Source of the DNA: Clostridiales bacterium
GTDB taxonomy: Bacteria > Bacillota > Clostridia > Christensenellales > Pumilibacteraceae
Direction of reading: 5' to 3'
Length of the DNA: 46,565 bases
NCBI GenBank assembly: GCA_022511445.1
Contig: JAFLVE010000110.1
Coordinates: 1-46,565, forward strand
Part shown: piece by piece, positions 29,867-38,187 of the stretch
How the letters are laid out: each line of letters begins with the position of its first letter
Numbering within the stretch: position 1 is the stretch's first letter
Translations under genes and position numbers: made by a program
Notes under the pieces: generated by a model
The model's input: only the letters and a program-made list of their open reading frames with translations
What the model was told of the DNA's origin: nothing
Databases searched by the model: none

Positions 29867-30451
29867 TTACTCGTCCAAAAGATAGTCGAGGCTCTCGGAA
29901 TACGCGGGAAGAAACACGTCTATAAAGTATTTGACCGATTTTTCGGGCGCGCAGGAGAGAATTTTAAGCGTGGAATCGTATGCCGACTTAAACTCGTTAT
30001 TGTTGGACGCAAGCTCCTCGGCGCATTTTATAAGTGCGCTTAATTTATCCGCGCGTTTAACCATAACGTATTCTTGCGAGGTTTTCTCGGGCTGAACGAA
30101 GGGTGAAAAACAGTCCTTCAGCTCGTCGGGGAGCGTTTCGATAAGCTTTTTTTCCGCCCTGCTCTCTATGTTTTTGTACGCTTTATTAATAGCCGAATCG
30201 TAATACTTTACGGGAGTGGGAAGATCACCCGTGACGACCTCCGCCGACTCGTGATAAAGCGCGAGCACCGCCGCCTTTTCCGCGTCGAGCTTTCCGCCGA
30301 AAAGCTTGTTTTCTATAACGCAAAGCGCGTGAGCGATGAGGGCGACCTGCATTGTGTGCTGGGCGACGTCCTCTTTTGTCGTGTTACGCATAAGCGCCCA
30401 TCTGTCGATGAGCTTCATTCTGTCCAAAAAGCCGAAAAACTTACTCGTCAT
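29867..30451 (-). CDS. yfbR: 5'-deoxynucleotidase, HD domain (YfbR-like)
   Basis: Removes the phosphate from deoxyribonucleoside 5'-monophosphates. The N-terminal pattern FFGFLDRMKLIDRWALMRNT is very close to E. coli YfbR. The HD metal ligands follow in order: the histidine in DVAQHTMQVALIAHAL, the HE pair in ALYHESAEVVTGDLPTPVKY, and an aspartate in VKRADKLSA. The product is 194 residues from ATG 30451, which matches the family start. An upstream in-frame extension would lie inside tkt and is not needed. The start overlaps the 3' end of tkt by 11 bases, so the two are coupled. Confidence 0.88.
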   Translation of the reverse strand: MTSKFFGFLDRMKLIDRWALMRNTTKEDVAQHTMQVALIAHALCVIENKLFGGKLDAEKAAVLALYHESAEVVTGDLPTPVKYYDSAINKAYKNIESRAEKKLIETLPDELKDCFSPFVQPEKTSQEYVMVKRADKLSALIKCAEELASNNNEFKSAYDSTLKILSCAPEKSVKYFIDVFLPAYSESLDYLLDE

Positions 30452-32459
30452 CGCTGCCGCCCGTGGGGATAACTTCCGCCGATTTAGTGCAGGTCTTAAC
30501 AGTCTTTTTGGCAAGCTTGACTACGTTATCCACGTTAAAGCCGCAGATTTCGAACATTACGTCTGCGGGCGCGGACATACCGAATGTGTCGATGCAGCAA
30601 CACTCGCCGTCGATACCTACGTACTTATACCAGCACGTGGACCTGCCCGCCTCTATTGCTACGCGCGCGCGCACTTTGGAGGGAAGCACCGATTCGCGGT
30701 ACTTTTGCGTTTGGATATCGAACAGTTCCATGCACGGCATGCTGACGACGCGCGCGTCGATTCCCTCTTTTTTGAGCTGTTTTTTAGCGGCGAGAGCGAG
30801 CGACAATTCGGAGCCGTTGGAGATAAGAATGGTGTCCGGCGTTTCCTTTTCGCTGTCCGCAACGATATAGCCGCCGTAAAGCGCGTCCGTGCCCGTGCAG
30901 TCGAGCTGAGGAAGAGATTGACGGGAAAGAACGATTACTGTCGGGGTCTTGCCCGTCCAAGCGGACTCGTATGCCGCCGCCGTCTCCTTGCTGTCCGCGG
31001 GACGGAAAACTTTAATATTGGGAATGGTGCGAAGCATTGCAAGCTGCTCGACGGGCTGGTGCGTAGGTCCGTCCTCGCCCACTCCTATCGAGTCGTGCGA
31101 AAAAATGTACACGACGGGGATGTTCATAAGTGCGCTCATACGTATAGCCGCCTTCATATAGTCGGAAAATACGGTAAACGTTGCGCAGAACGGCAATAGT
31201 CCGCCGTGCAGATACATTCCGTTGGCTATCGCGCCCATGGCGTGCTCGCGAATACCGAAGTGGATATTCCTGCCGAGCTCGGTTGCGGACAAATCTCCGC
31301 CGTTAGCTATAACTACCATATTGGAGGTAGCAAGATCCGCGGAGCCGCCGAAAACAAACGGATTCTGTTCCGCTATTTTATTGAGTATGCGCTGTGACGA
31401 AACACGCGTCGCTTCGTTCTTTTCGGGCATGTCGTAAATGCTGTCGAGCGCCTCGAAGTCGATTTCGCCCTTGCGCCATACCTGAAACTCCTCGTACTTT
31501 TCGGGATACTTGGTTTTGTACGCTTTAACGATTTTGTTCCACTCCGACTCGTATTTATTAAACGTGGGAGCAAGCGAAGCGATATGATCGGTTACCTGCG
31601 AGACAACCTCGAACGGCTTTGCCTTGTAGCCGAGGTTTGCGCGGAGCTGTTTAACGTTATCCGCGCCGAGCGGTGCGCCGTGGCACTTGCTGGTGCCGGC
31701 AAGCGGCGACCCGTACCCTATAGTCGTATTTACTATTACGAGCGACGGTTTTTCGGTCTCGTCCTTAGCAAGCTTAAGCGCCGCCTCGATACTGTCGATG
31801 TTTTCTCCGTCGTTTACCTTTAGCACCTGCCAGCCGAGCGCCTCGTGACGCTTGCCTACGTCCTCCGTAAAAGCAAGGTCGGTGCTGCCATCTATCGTTA
31901 TGCGGTTGCTGTCGTAGATCACGATAAGTTTTCCGAGCTTGAGCGTGCCCGCAAGCGACGCCGCCTCGTTTTCTATACCCTCCATCATGCACCCGTCGCC
32001 GCAGAGCGCGTAGGTGTAGTGATCGACAAGCTTTAAGTCGGATTCGTTGAACTTGTCGGCAAGAATTTTTTCCGCAAGCGCGAAACCGACCGCGTTTGCA
32101 ATTCCTTGACCGAGCGGGCCGGTAGACACCTCTACGCCCGCCGTAACGCCGTACTCGGGATGACCCGGGGTTTTGGACGTGTGCTGACGAAAACGCATCA
32201 AATCCTCTTTGGAAAGACCGTAGCCGAAGATGTGAAGCAAAGAATACAACAGCGCCGAGCCGTGACCGGCGGAAAGCACAAACCTGTCTCTATCGAAAAA
32301 GTTGGGGTTTTTGGGATTGTGCTTTAACACCCGCGAAAACAGCGTGTACGCCGCAGGCGCCGCGCCGAGACAAATTCCGGGGTGCCCGCTCTTCGCCTTT
32401 TCGATAGCTTCGGCTGAAAGAACGCGGATTGTGGATATCGTCAGTTCATCGTTTGTCAT
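30441..32459 (-). CDS. tkt: transketolase
   Basis: A thiamine-diphosphate enzyme of the non-oxidative pentose phosphate pathway that also makes erythrose 4-phosphate, a precursor of the aromatic pathway encoded a few genes upstream. The length of 672 is full. Motifs are in order: KSGHPGICLGAAP near residue 18, HGSALLYSLLHIFGYGL, the diphosphate-binding GDGCMMEGIENEAAS near 154, and the SHDSIGVGEDGPTHQPVEQL region near 465. The C-terminal domain is complete. ATG 32459 has GGAGATAAAC upstream. It leads a unit with yfbR and the DUF4177 gene. The 108-base gap to the phosphohexomutase gene shows only a weak hairpin. Confidence 0.95.
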   Translation of the reverse strand: MTNDELTISTIRVLSAEAIEKAKSGHPGICLGAAPAAYTLFSRVLKHNPKNPNFFDRDRFVLSAGHGSALLYSLLHIFGYGLSKEDLMRFRQHTSKTPGHPEYGVTAGVEVSTGPLGQGIANAVGFALAEKILADKFNESDLKLVDHYTYALCGDGCMMEGIENEAASLAGTLKLGKLIVIYDSNRITIDGSTDLAFTEDVGKRHEALGWQVLKVNDGENIDSIEAALKLAKDETEKPSLVIVNTTIGYGSPLAGTSKCHGAPLGADNVKQLRANLGYKAKPFEVVSQVTDHIASLAPTFNKYESEWNKIVKAYKTKYPEKYEEFQVWRKGEIDFEALDSIYDMPEKNEATRVSSQRILNKIAEQNPFVFGGSADLATSNMVVIANGGDLSATELGRNIHFGIREHAMGAIANGMYLHGGLLPFCATFTVFSDYMKAAIRMSALMNIPVVYIFSHDSIGVGEDGPTHQPVEQLAMLRTIPNIKVFRPADSKETAAAYESAWTGKTPTVIVLSRQSLPQLDCTGTDALYGGYIVADSEKETPDTILISNGSELSLALAAKKQLKKEGIDARVVSMPCMELFDIQTQKYRESVLPSKVRARVAIEAGRSTCWYKYVGIDGECCCIDTFGMSAPADVMFEICGFNVDNVVKLAKKTVKTCTKSAEVIPTGGSDDE

Positions 32460-32567
32460 GTTTATCTCCTCGGGTTTTTGCCCTAAAAAATGATACGTGA
32501 TTATCTTAAAGTAAAACCTAACCGAATTTTTGTGATTTATTTTGCCGTTATTTAGCTAATACGGTTT

Positions 32568-34328
32568 TTATTGAAAATCGTCGGGTAACGGCTCGGCTAT
32601 ATTCTCGCCGAATTCCTCGCTCCCGCCGTTTTCCGCATAAGCGTCTTCGGTTTGTTCTATCGTCTCGTCATAGGATTCCTCATACTCGCCTTCCGCGCCG
32701 AAATCCTCTTCGACAAATTCACCGTTTTCAGAGTAACCGTCCTCGGCTTGTTCTATTGTCTCGTCGTAGGCTTCTTCGTACTCGTCCTGCTCTATCTCGC
32801 CCCTTTCGACGCGCTCGTTATACTCCTTTTCCGCTTTTGCGATAAAGTCTTTGAGAGGAGTTACGTCCACGCCGCGGAAACCGCGCATAAACGAGTACAA
32901 GAACCTCGCGACGGAAAGCGCGCCGCCCACCTTGTCGGATTCGATATAAATGGGAATCACGGGGTCGTGAACGCTTGCGCGGACTATAAAATAGCCCTTT
33001 GCATGCGCAACGTAGGCGCGAACGCCCTCGTAGGACTCGTCGGGTATTTTTAACAACCGTTCGGACACGACCTTAAGTCTCGATAAGATTTTTCCCACGG
33101 TGTCGCGCCAATCAATCCCGACAAGGCTGAGTCTTATATCCGCTTCCTCGAGCGGCGTATGAAGGTCGGCAATAAGGTCGGTAAGGGTAAGTCCTTCGGC
33201 ACGGAGCTTACTCAGCGCTACAAGAACTTTTGCTATAAAGTACGCGCCGTCGTCAAGGAAATAGTTGTCCGCAAATGCGGCGTGACCGCTGCTCTCTATG
33301 GCAAGCGGGGCGTCGACGCCCTCTTCAATCAGACGCTTTGCCTCGTCTATTACGTTGCGGTAACCGCGGCGGAAGCGTTTTTGACGTCCGCCCTTGTTCT
33401 CTATAAACTGTCTTAAGCCCTCGGTCGTAACGGAATCGGTTACGATTGTGGCGCCGGGGTGCTCGGGGAGTACGAGCGCCGAGGCGAGCGCGATTAAAGC
33501 GCACCTGTTTATTTCCGTGCCGTCGGCGGCTACAAGCCCGCAGCGATCGACGTCCGCGTCGAAAATTATACCGAGGTCCGCACCCGTCTCCAAAACCCTG
33601 TTTTTAAGCGATTCCATCGCCTCGGGGTCCTCGGGATTGGGCTTATGCGCCGGGAAGTTCCCGTCCGGCTCGAGGAACTGCGATCCCGAAACGTCCGCGC
33701 CGAGCGGCGTAAGAACGCGGTTCGCAAAAAATCCGCCCGCGCCGTGTCCCGCGTCGACTACGATTTTCATATCCTTAAGCGGCTTAAAAAGCCCCGTTCC
33801 CTTTCGGATAGTCTCACACAGCATGTCGCAGTAAAGACGAAGTCCGTCCTTACGAAGCACCGTAGAGTGAATGTTTGTATTAGGTCTTACTCCGCGGTCG
33901 GCAAGCTCGATTATCTCGTCGAGCTGAGCGGAATTGACCCCGCCCTCCGCGGTAAAAAATTTAAGTCCGTTTATGTCGTACGGATGGTGGCTTGCGGTTA
34001 TCATTATTGCGCCGTCCACCTTCATAGAAGGAAACTGCGTAAGCATAAACGCCGACGGTGTGGAAATAAGCCCGCAATCGAAAAAGTCCAATTGACTGAA
34101 TCTGAGTGTCTTTACGATAACACGTGAAAAATGCTCGCCCGTAATCCTGCTGTCTCTGCCCATTGCGATTTTTAGGTTTGTTCTGCCGAGCGACTCGCTG
34201 AGCCAGCAAACAAACGCCGCGGCAAGATCGCCTACCGCCTTATCGGTGAGAATGGCAAGCTTGCCGTTATTTTCTATCGCGCGGCCGCGAATGTCGGTCC
34301 CGCTCTTTAGTATTTCGTAGTTTCCCAT
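32568..34328 (-). CDS. phosphomannomutase/phosphoglucomutase family protein with acidic repeat tail
   Basis: Moves phosphate between positions 1 and 6 of hexoses, feeding cell-wall and capsule sugars. The catalytic serine is in TASHHP (111-116), the metal loop is DADVDRCG near residue 260, the sugar loop is ESSGHAAF near 345, and the phosphate-binding C-terminal domain follows. At 586 residues it is about 100 longer than usual. The extra part (from about 500) is an acidic tail with a 32-residue repeat present twice (DETIEQAEDGYSENGE and DETIEQTEDAYAENGG). ATG 34328 follows AAGGAG and a 178-base leader with a tandem structured element. Which hexose it prefers cannot be told. Confidence 0.85.
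   Translation of the reverse strand: MGNYEILKSGTDIRGRAIENNGKLAILTDKAVGDLAAAFVCWLSESLGRTNLKIAMGRDSRITGEHFSRVIVKTLRFSQLDFFDCGLISTPSAFMLTQFPSMKVDGAIMITASHHPYDINGLKFFTAEGGVNSAQLDEIIELADRGVRPNTNIHSTVLRKDGLRLYCDMLCETIRKGTGLFKPLKDMKIVVDAGHGAGGFFANRVLTPLGADVSGSQFLEPDGNFPAHKPNPEDPEAMESLKNRVLETGADLGIIFDADVDRCGLVAADGTEINRCALIALASALVLPEHPGATIVTDSVTTEGLRQFIENKGGRQKRFRRGYRNVIDEAKRLIEEGVDAPLAIESSGHAAFADNYFLDDGAYFIAKVLVALSKLRAEGLTLTDLIADLHTPLEEADIRLSLVGIDWRDTVGKILSRLKVVSERLLKIPDESYEGVRAYVAHAKGYFIVRASVHDPVIPIYIESDKVGGALSVARFLYSFMRGFRGVDVTPLKDFIAKAEKEYNERVERGEIEQDEYEEAYDETIEQAEDGYSENGEFVEEDFGAEGEYEESYDETIEQTEDAYAENGGSEEFGENIAEPLPDDFQ
32622..32783 (-). repeat. two in-gene copies of a 96-base direct repeat (acidic tail)
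   Basis: The coding bases for the two EYEExYDETIEQ blocks lie at 32718-32783 and 32622-32687, offset by exactly 96 bases (32 codons). The two copies differ mainly at third positions, so the duplication is old and kept at the protein level. Confidence 0.7.
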
Positions 34329-34352
34329 ACACTCTCCTTAGTTATTATCCCG

Positions 34353-34483
34353 CAATCACAGATTGAATCTTTGTTTTCGTTACGGCCCGTCCGAGCCGTA
34401 TTTCTGTTACCGTATCGGTGCCGATATGTTACGTGACAATCACAGATTGATCATTTGTTTTCATTACAGCCTGTCCGAGTTGT
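34353..34483 (-). promoter_or_regulatory. tandem structured leader element of the phosphohexomutase gene
   Basis: Two related units lie 84 bases apart in the transcribed leader. In RNA sense each has a hairpin around CTCGGAC, a spacer containing GAAAACAAA, and a second hairpin CAATC-TGT-GATTG (34437-34449 and 34353-34365). In the unit nearer the gene the first hairpin is ACGGCTC/GGGCCGT (34382-34399). In the other unit (34466-34483) one pair changes from G-C to A-U while other positions are disturbed. The stop of the aromatic operon lies at 34581, so nothing here is coding. It looks like a tandem riboswitch or protein-binding leader, but matches no class I know. Confidence 0.55.
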
Positions 34484-34512
34484 TTTCCTACACTGATATT
34501 ATATACAGTTGT

Positions 34513-34541
34513 ATTATATCATTAAAGCAAACTTTTGACAA
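34513..34541 (-). promoter_or_regulatory. promoter of the phosphohexomutase gene
   Basis: TTGTCA (34536-34541, minus strand) and consensus TATAAT (34513-34518) with a 17-base spacer. The expected start near 34506 yields a leader of about 178 bases that contains both copies of the tandem element. Confidence 0.75.
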
Positions 34542-34580
34542 ATGCTTTTAGGCGTTTTTCGGCATAATATCCTATATTTA

Positions 34581-35747
34581 TCACAGCAACGACAAAAACT
34601 CGTCGTAGCTTGTAACGGTAAAGTCGGCAGCGGTTGTCTTAGCTCCGTTTGGAGCGTACAAAACGGTGTCCAGACCGTAGTTAACTCCACCCGCGATATC
34701 TGACGACTCGCTGTCGCCGAAAACCGCTATTCTGTTTTTATTCGGGAAATTCAGTCTTTTGAACACGACGTCGAAGTAACGCGCGTCCGGCTTAGCATAC
34801 CCCGCTTCCTCCGATATAAACGCTCCATCCACATACGGCAAAACGGGCTTAAGCCTATTGCTTGCACAGTACACGTCGGCGTTGGTGATAATATACGCAG
34901 ATATTCCGCGCGAGCGCACGTTTTTTAAAAACTCGATTGCGCCCTCTCGAACGAACTGCGTCTCCCTTAAGTTTTTTCGATACGCGTCGGTGAACTGTCC
35001 GACCTCGAATTTAACGCCTATCGCGGCGCCGAAATTGCTTTCGCGAAGCACAAACAATTCGTCGCGAGTTATCTCGCCGCGCTCCAATCTCGCCCACACG
35101 TCGCGAACAATCGGGCGAAACAATTCCACCGCGCGCTCCCCGTCCGTATGTATACAGAGTGTTTCGAGCGTCTTTTTAAGCGCATGGGCGCTCGCGACGA
35201 AAAAGTCGAGTATTGTATCGTCCGAGTCGACAAGCAGAATATCGTATCTGTTTCTGCGCGGAAAAGCGAGCTTTTTTTCAAGCTCGGCGAGCGAATCGAC
35301 CGAGGAGTCGACAATATAGTCGGCGTACTTATTATAAAGCGGAGAACGCTCCTCCATAATGCGCTCTATGTCGTTTTTTAGCGGTCTGTCGCTTTTTGCT
35401 ATGCGAGCCTTTAGTACCTCGATAGGCGCGGTAAGATACACGATATCGCAAGACGAACGAAGCGCGTTCATTCCCTGCTTGTTCAGCACCGCCCCGCCGC
35501 CCGTTGCTATAACGTTAACGTCGGAGCGTGCCGCTTCTTTAAGTATCTCGCACTCGATTTTTCTAAACTCCGCCTCGCCGTGCTCGGAAAAGAACTCCGG
35601 AATAGACCCGTATCTATTGACAAACTCCTTATCGGTGTCGAGCGACTTGTAGCCGAAAAACTGAGTAAGGCGGCGGCAAAGATTACTCTTGCCGCTGCCC
35701 ATAGGTCCTATCAACGCGATTTTTCGTTTTAGGGTTAAGCTCCCCAT
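34581..35747 (-). CDS. aroK: shikimate kinase fused to a HAD phosphatase
   Basis: A two-domain protein of 388 residues. Residues 1-160 are a complete shikimate kinase: Walker A GPMGSGKS (14-21), DTDKE (37-41) and the FRKIE arginine near 62, GGGAV (83-87) and the lid SDRPL (119-123). Residues 168-388 are a HAD hydrolase of the YjjG/haloacid type: nucleophile DSDDT (174-178), ITN (287-289), the lysine in AGYAKPD (315-321) and GDSESSD (344-350). All catalytic residues of both halves are present. Normal shikimate kinases end near residue 170. It is the last gene of the aromatic operon and overlaps aroQ by 13 bases. The HAD substrate is unknown. Confidence 0.9.
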   Translation of the reverse strand: MGSLTLKRKIALIGPMGSGKSNLCRRLTQFFGYKSLDTDKEFVNRYGSIPEFFSEHGEAEFRKIECEILKEAARSDVNVIATGGGAVLNKQGMNALRSSCDIVYLTAPIEVLKARIAKSDRPLKNDIERIMEERSPLYNKYADYIVDSSVDSLAELEKKLAFPRRNRYDILLVDSDDTILDFFVASAHALKKTLETLCIHTDGERAVELFRPIVRDVWARLERGEITRDELFVLRESNFGAAIGVKFEVGQFTDAYRKNLRETQFVREGAIEFLKNVRSRGISAYIITNADVYCASNRLKPVLPYVDGAFISEEAGYAKPDARYFDVVFKRLNFPNKNRIAVFGDSESSDIAGGVNYGLDTVLYAPNGAKTTAADFTVTSYDEFLSLL

Positions 35748-36154
35748 GTCAGATACTCCAAAGCGAGCAGGTACACGTCGGCGCCCAGTCCCATAACCGC
35801 GCCGTCGCAGTTTTTGGAGATTACGCTCGTTTTTCTGAATTCCTCGCGCGCGAGAATGTTGGTCATGTGTACCTCTATCTTTTTGGCTTTAACCGAATAC
35901 AGCGCGTCCGAAATGGCGTAAGAATAGTGGGTGTACGCGCCGGCGTTTATTATTAATCCGTCGAAGCCGCCCGTTTGCAGCTTATCGATTATCGCACCTT
36001 CGCTGTTGGACTGAAAAAACTCGACGGAAACGTTCTTCTTTTTTGCCGCCTTTTCGATACGCGCGTTAATTTGGTCGAGAGTCTCCGCGCCGTAAATCGC
36101 CTCGCGTTTACCAGTCATGTTGATGTTAGGTCCGTTTAACACAAGAATCTTCAT
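35735..36154 (-). CDS. aroQ: 3-dehydroquinate dehydratase, type II
   Basis: Third step of the shikimate pathway: removes water from 3-dehydroquinate. The small type II enzyme (139 residues, normally a dodecamer) is clear from VLNGPNINMTGKRE at the start with the flexible-loop arginine, the tyrosine in IYGAETLD, INAGAYTHYSYAISDAL near residue 75, and the catalytic histidine in EVHMTNI near 98. Loop and lid residues are all present. It starts 13 bases after the aroE stop; the next gene begins inside its last codons. Confidence 0.95.
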   Translation of the reverse strand: MKILVLNGPNINMTGKREAIYGAETLDQINARIEKAAKKKNVSVEFFQSNSEGAIIDKLQTGGFDGLIINAGAYTHYSYAISDALYSVKAKKIEVHMTNILAREEFRKTSVISKNCDGAVMGLGADVYLLALEYLTWGA

Positions 36155-36167
36155 AGTCTATCTCCTT

Positions 36168-36944
36168 TTAACCCTTGTTCAGAATTTTACCGACTTCCTT
36201 AAATATTTTTTCGGCGTCGAGAGTCTCATTGCCCAAAAGAATCTTATCACCCGCAATCGCCTGATACACAAGCATGTCCATACCGTTTTGAGTTTTGCAG
36301 CCCGCCTCGCGGAGCCTACGCAAAAAGGGCGTTTCTCCGCCCGAGTACACAAGATCGAAGCCGTACTTAAAGCTCGGCATAACGCACATGGAATACAATG
36401 CGTCCTCGCCGTGAAGCCCGAGGCTCGTGCAGTTTACTATCAGTTCCGCGGGCTGATTAAGATATATCTCCGCGCCGAGAGCGGAGCAAAGCTTTGCCGC
36501 GTTCACTACGGTTCGGTTTAGCACGTACACCTTTTTGCCCGCGTTTATAAGCGCCTCGGTAACGGCGTACGCCGCTCCGCCCGCGCCGAGCACGAGCGCA
36601 CCGTCCACCTCGTCCCGCCATGACGGGTAGGTCCCGTCGAGCGAAGAAATAAAACCTATGCCGTCCGTGTTGTACCCTGCCTTATCGCGGCAGATAACAA
36701 AGTTGACTCCGCACTTTGTGTTAATCTTTGACAAAAACCTTTTTACGTCGTTTTTGTACGGCTTTGTTATAAAAAACGCGTCTTTGTTTTTAATAAGCGA
36801 ATTAACCGCACCGTCAAGCTTATCGAGCGTGACGTCGCAAACTTCGAAATCCACTTCGACGGCGAGCGCCGCCGCTATCGCCTTATGAACGGCGGGAGAC
36901 TTTGTATAGCCTATATCCCTGCCGAGTAACGCTAATCTATACAC
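36168..36944 (-). CDS. aroE: shikimate dehydrogenase
   Basis: Reduces 3-dehydroshikimate to shikimate with NADPH. The substrate domain has GYTKSPAVHKAI near residue 12 and the catalytic lysine in ITKPYKNDVKRF near 59. The motif GYNTDGIGF lies near 88, and the nucleotide-binding motif VLGAGGAAYAV near 117 is followed by NRT. The length of 258 is a little short but complete. It overlaps the end of aroA by eight bases. The start TTKPY-type motif and all catalytic residues are intact, so it should be active. Confidence 0.93.
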   Translation of the reverse strand: MYRLALLGRDIGYTKSPAVHKAIAAALAVEVDFEVCDVTLDKLDGAVNSLIKNKDAFFITKPYKNDVKRFLSKINTKCGVNFVICRDKAGYNTDGIGFISSLDGTYPSWRDEVDGALVLGAGGAAYAVTEALINAGKKVYVLNRTVVNAAKLCSALGAEIYLNQPAELIVNCTSLGLHGEDALYSMCVMPSFKYGFDLVYSGGETPFLRRLREAGCKTQNGMDMLVYQAIAGDKILLGNETLDAEKIFKEVGKILNKG

Positions 36945-38187
36945 CTATCACCTCGCCGAAAAAGTTGGGGTAGCTTACGGACGCACACTCCGCGTCCTTT
37001 ATCTCGACGCCCTCGCCCGCGGCTCCCGCTATCGCCGCAGACATGGCAATCCTGTGGTCGAGCTTGCTGTCCGAGGCTCCGAATTTAAGCGGCTTTCCGC
37101 CGCGAATAATCATGCCGTCGTCCGTAGCCTCGATATCCGCGCCGAGAGAAGAAAGCGCCGCCACCGTGGTCGATATTCTGTCCGTCTCTTTTACCTTAAG
37201 CTCGCGCGCGCCGCTCACAACGCTCACCCCGTCGATAAAGCAAGCGAGCGAGCAGAGCGCCGGAATTTCGTCTACAAGCCGCGGAATGAGCTCTCCGCCT
37301 ATATTAAACGGGCGAAGCTTCCCCTGTTTTACGGTTATATCCGCGGTCGGCTCCGCACCCTCTTTCACGTTATCCAGCGTAACGTCCGCACCTATCTCAC
37401 GGAACACGTCGAGAAGCCCCGTGCGCGTCGGGTTTATGCCTACGTTTTTAACGGTGCACCTTCCGCCCTTAACCATAAGCGCAAGACACAGCGGGTACGT
37501 TGCGGACGAAATATCTCCGCCCACCGTAAAATCCTTAGAGTATATCACGCTGCGCTCAATCGAAACGTCGTTGCCGTTTTGCGTGAGCTTTGCGTTCATA
37601 TCGTAAAGCATGTTCTCGGTGTGGTTGCGGCTTGCCGTTTTTTCGCGAACGGTTGTCTTCCCCTCCGCGTTTAGCCCGGCAAGGAGTATCGCGCTTTTTA
37701 CCTGCGCGGACGCAACCGGCATAGTGTAGTCTATTCCGTGAAGCGGCGACCCCACAATCCTAACAGGCAGATGTCCGTCGGTATCCGTTATCCTCGCGCC
37801 CATTGCCTTAAGCGGCTCCGTAACCCTTTTCATGGGTCTTGAGGACAGCGACTCGTCGCCGGTCAAGGTAAACACACCGTTAAGCCCGGAGAGCAGTCCT
37901 ATTAAAAGCCGCGCCGTCGTTCCCGAATTTCCGCAATCGAGCGTTGCCCCGCTAAACGGTACGCCCGTAATTTTTGCGGTTGTGCCGTCAAGCTCCACTC
38001 TAGCCCCGAGGCGGCGCACACAGTCGATACAAGACAGCACGTCGTCGCTTAAAAGAAGATTCTTAACCGTCGCACTTCCTATAGCGTACGCATTGAAAAG
38101 CACCGATCTAATCGACATGCTTTTGTCGGGCATGCAGTCAATCACCTTGTCATAGCCCGAGAGCTTTTTTACGGTAGTAACGCTCAT
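36937..38187 (-). CDS. aroA: 3-phosphoshikimate 1-carboxyvinyltransferase (EPSP synthase)
   Basis: Joins phosphoenolpyruvate to shikimate 3-phosphate. Signature motifs are DKSMSIRSVLFNA near residue 21, LDCGNSGTTARLLIGLL near 78, SLSSRPMKRV near 104, and the late VKETDRISTT and DHRIAMSAA. The length of 416 is typical of the class found in Bacillota. The sequence near 78 keeps the glycine discussed for glyphosate sensitivity classes, but class cannot be decided by eye. It overlaps aroB by four bases and aroE by eight. Confidence 0.95.
   Translation of the reverse strand: MSVTTVKKLSGYDKVIDCMPDKSMSIRSVLFNAYAIGSATVKNLLLSDDVLSCIDCVRRLGARVELDGTTAKITGVPFSGATLDCGNSGTTARLLIGLLSGLNGVFTLTGDESLSSRPMKRVTEPLKAMGARITDTDGHLPVRIVGSPLHGIDYTMPVASAQVKSAILLAGLNAEGKTTVREKTASRNHTENMLYDMNAKLTQNGNDVSIERSVIYSKDFTVGGDISSATYPLCLALMVKGGRCTVKNVGINPTRTGLLDVFREIGADVTLDNVKEGAEPTADITVKQGKLRPFNIGGELIPRLVDEIPALCSLACFIDGVSVVSGARELKVKETDRISTTVAALSSLGADIEATDDGMIIRGGKPLKFGASDSKLDHRIAMSAAIAGAAGEGVEIKDAECASVSYPNFFGEVIGV

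Noticed and set aside
30452-30514. N-terminal extension of YfbR
   Set aside because: It lies inside tkt, has no ribosome site, and the E. coli YfbR pattern begins at the ATG at 30451.
34353-34483. Guanidine-II (mini-ykkC) riboswitch as explanation of the tandem leader
   Set aside because: The class needs ACGR in both hairpin loops; only one unit contains ACGG and it is not closed as a tetraloop, while the other reads ACAG.
34329-34580. Direct repeats as a CRISPR array or IS remnant
   Set aside because: Only two units, with diverged spacers inside one leader, no cas genes, and no transposase or terminal inverted repeats.
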